Position numbers and translations under genes: made by a program. Below the pieces are notes generated by a model. The model made no database searches, was not told the origin of the DNA, and saw only the letters and a list, made by a program, of their open reading frames with translations. From the NCBI GenBank assembly GCA_001970855.1, contig LSSN01006044.1, positions 1 to 46,527 of the forward strand: DNA of 46,527 nt, written 5' to 3'. This stretch comes from Smittium culicis (taxonomy: Eukaryota; Kickxellomycota; Harpellomycetes; Harpellales; Legeriomycetaceae). Of the stretch, positions 45,061 to 46,527 are shown piece after piece (positions within the stretch are counted from its first letter, which is position 1; each line of letters opens with the position of its first letter).

Positions 45061-46014
45061 TATATTGTGTTTGATTTGTAGACCATAATGTGTTATATTA
45101 GAACTAAATAATCTTGAAATCGAAGAATTAGAAAAAACCATACGGATATCCTAATTAAACCTAATATAATATGATAGACAGAAATTTTTTAGGGATCGGT
45201 TAGCACTTACGCTGTTTTTCTCTTGCTTGAAAACTGCTCTATGGTACTCAGATCATCAGAGTTTATCAATAAACAAACCGTTACTACAACAAGAAACGAC
45301 TGTAATGTCTTATACGAAAAGTAGAAACATCAGGTCTTGAAAAATGATTTTTGGTTTATATTGGCATGGAAAGCCAAAGGTGCTCCTTCAAAGCACAATG
45401 TATCTTGGATTCGACTGTTTAAATTATCATTTCCAACCAAAATGCAGTCAAAAGTAAATCCTCATACGATTAATTTCCATAAAATTTTTAGATTGGAATC
45501 TGAGAAATGGTAATACTAAGAAATTCAAGTAAATGAAATTGAAATTATTTGTAAAAATTTTTTGCCTCAAATAAATTGAGCAAAATAAAAACAGATCTTA
45601 TTAATCTGGAATTTTCAATTTAGTATCCGACTCAAAATATATGAAAAATCTCGCTTCATAAAGATGATCTAGAGAGTAATAAACGAGACTGAATTAAAGT
45701 TTTTTATCGGCCCTACTTTAACTATACCATTTAATTCAAAGACTAATAGATTTGGGCGACACTAAAGATTTTGAAATATATAAACTCGCAACATTATGTT
45801 ACTGGTTAATAAAAATATATGATTTTTATTAAAAGTTATATTTAATGAACATATAGTGCAAATTAAATATTAGCCATAATAATCTTACACTTGTAATAAT
45901 TAAACCAAAATCAAAAAGGAATTTACAACCGATTGAGCACCTTTATCAAATAAAACAACAACCAAACCCAATTCTGTTCTCAGTTTATGTACTAAAGGTA
46001 TAAAAGTCTAGGGT

Positions 46015-46260
46015 AGCAAATATACCCTGTCCACAGCTTCATATAAAAAACCATTCAATAGTAGTATTTAAATTATACAGGAGCGCAGAAGATAAGATCA
46101 ACTCTTTGTTAGTGAGCAGCTTATCAAGAAATACTAAAAAATTATCAGTTCTCATATAAAGATAAGTTAATACCGTGATATCGAAAGCTCGTGAAATTGG
46201 CGATAATCTAGCAGTAAACTCAGGAATACCATCTAAAAACATAATTTTATGCACCTTCTA
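46015..46260 (+). pseudogene. Possible tyrosine recombinase remnant
   Basis: A nearly open frame reads PCPQLHIKNHSIVVFKLYRS then VNTVISKAREIGDNLAVNSG. The order and spacing fit the middle and C-terminal part of a DIRS-type recombinase, but the catalytic His/Arg/Tyr are not clear. The opposite-strand frame at 46039-46254 is its shadow. Confidence 0.35.
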
Positions 46261-46527
46261 GTAAAATTTGCCATTTTTGATACTTACTATAGGTTAAACG
46301 ATAGTAATAAGCCAAATGTGACTGAAGCTGTATGCCTCTAGATTAACTTGATATGAAAACCCCATGAAATATAATGAACGAGAAATAATAGCACTAGAGT
46401 GCTCGATGAATCTTATAATATGCGGTATTATTAATCAGCGGAGCATTTTATAATTTCCAATTTCCGTCATAACTCGTTAAAATAATAAATTTAATCATAT
46501 GTTTACGAATTATAAGCAAATTTATTA

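Larger units (their letters stand above)
42660..46527 (+). mobile_element. Second, strongly decayed DIRS-like element (runs past window end)
   Basis: Plus-strand fragments appear in the order gag-like, RT, RNase H, tyrosine recombinase, the same order as in the element to the left. The gag-like part differs from that of the first element, so this is another lineage rather than a copy of it. Stops and frameshifts are much denser, which suggests greater age. Neither terminal repeat was identified, and the right end is outside the window. Confidence 0.62.

Noticed and set aside
1..46527. CRISPR arrays, prokaryotic operons, intact tRNA genes
   Set aside because: The genes have spliceosomal introns, so the DNA is eukaryotic. 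No regularly spaced repeats and no convincing cloverleaf with A and B boxes were found by eye. A tRNAscan-SE run would be decisive for tRNAs.

Overview
The window is nuclear DNA of a eukaryote, most likely a fungus. It is very AT-rich. Genes carry short GT..AG introns and have typically fungal products: a BMS1 ribosome-assembly GTPase, a TPC1-type mitochondrial carrier, an F-box/LRR protein with a long Asn/Ser-rich tail, an M50B-like membrane protein and a pseudouridine-5'-phosphatase-like HAD enzyme. An early-diverging lineage, such as the trichomycete/Kickxellomycotina group, would fit the base composition and the retroelement mix (DIRS-like, APE-type LINE, TTAA-specific DNA transposons). 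That placement is inference.

Layout. 1-1192: no gene seen. 1193-4807 (-): BMS1, two exons. 5265-6878 (-): Asn-rich protein ending in a CaaX prenylation box, two exons. 6879-9516: divergent intergenic region rich in CCAAT/ATTGG motifs and microsatellites. 9517-11132 (+): TPC1-like carrier, six exons. 11628-15960 (-): F-box/LRR gene, three exons. 15961-19256: gene-poor DNA with a possible 5S rRNA fragment and a two-copy repeat. 19257-20635 (+): GC-rich relic of a non-LTR retrotransposon. 20700-24978: AT-rich DNA without genes. 24979-25722 (+): M50B-like protein. 26273-27382 (-): HAD phosphatase, five exons.

From 28235 to the end there are only transposable elements. The main structure is a nested stack. 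A DIRS-like tyrosine-recombinase retrotransposon (28235-42434) has inverted terminal repeats and an internal complementary region that matches both of its ends. A TTAA-flanked, piggyBac-like DNA element (38435-42242) lies inside it and itself contains a second TTAA element (40256-42092). A 5.6-kb LINE on the minus strand (32831-38424) sits exactly at the left junction of the outer TTAA element, inside a perfect 17-bp target-site duplication. Taking these insertions out leaves a DIRS element of about 4.78 kb. A second, more decayed DIRS-like element runs from about 42660 past the window end.

The host genes are unrelated housekeeping or regulatory genes with separate promoters, and nothing suggests a shared pathway. 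The most informative part is the insertion archaeology, which gives a relative order of events and shows diagnostic DIRS architecture.
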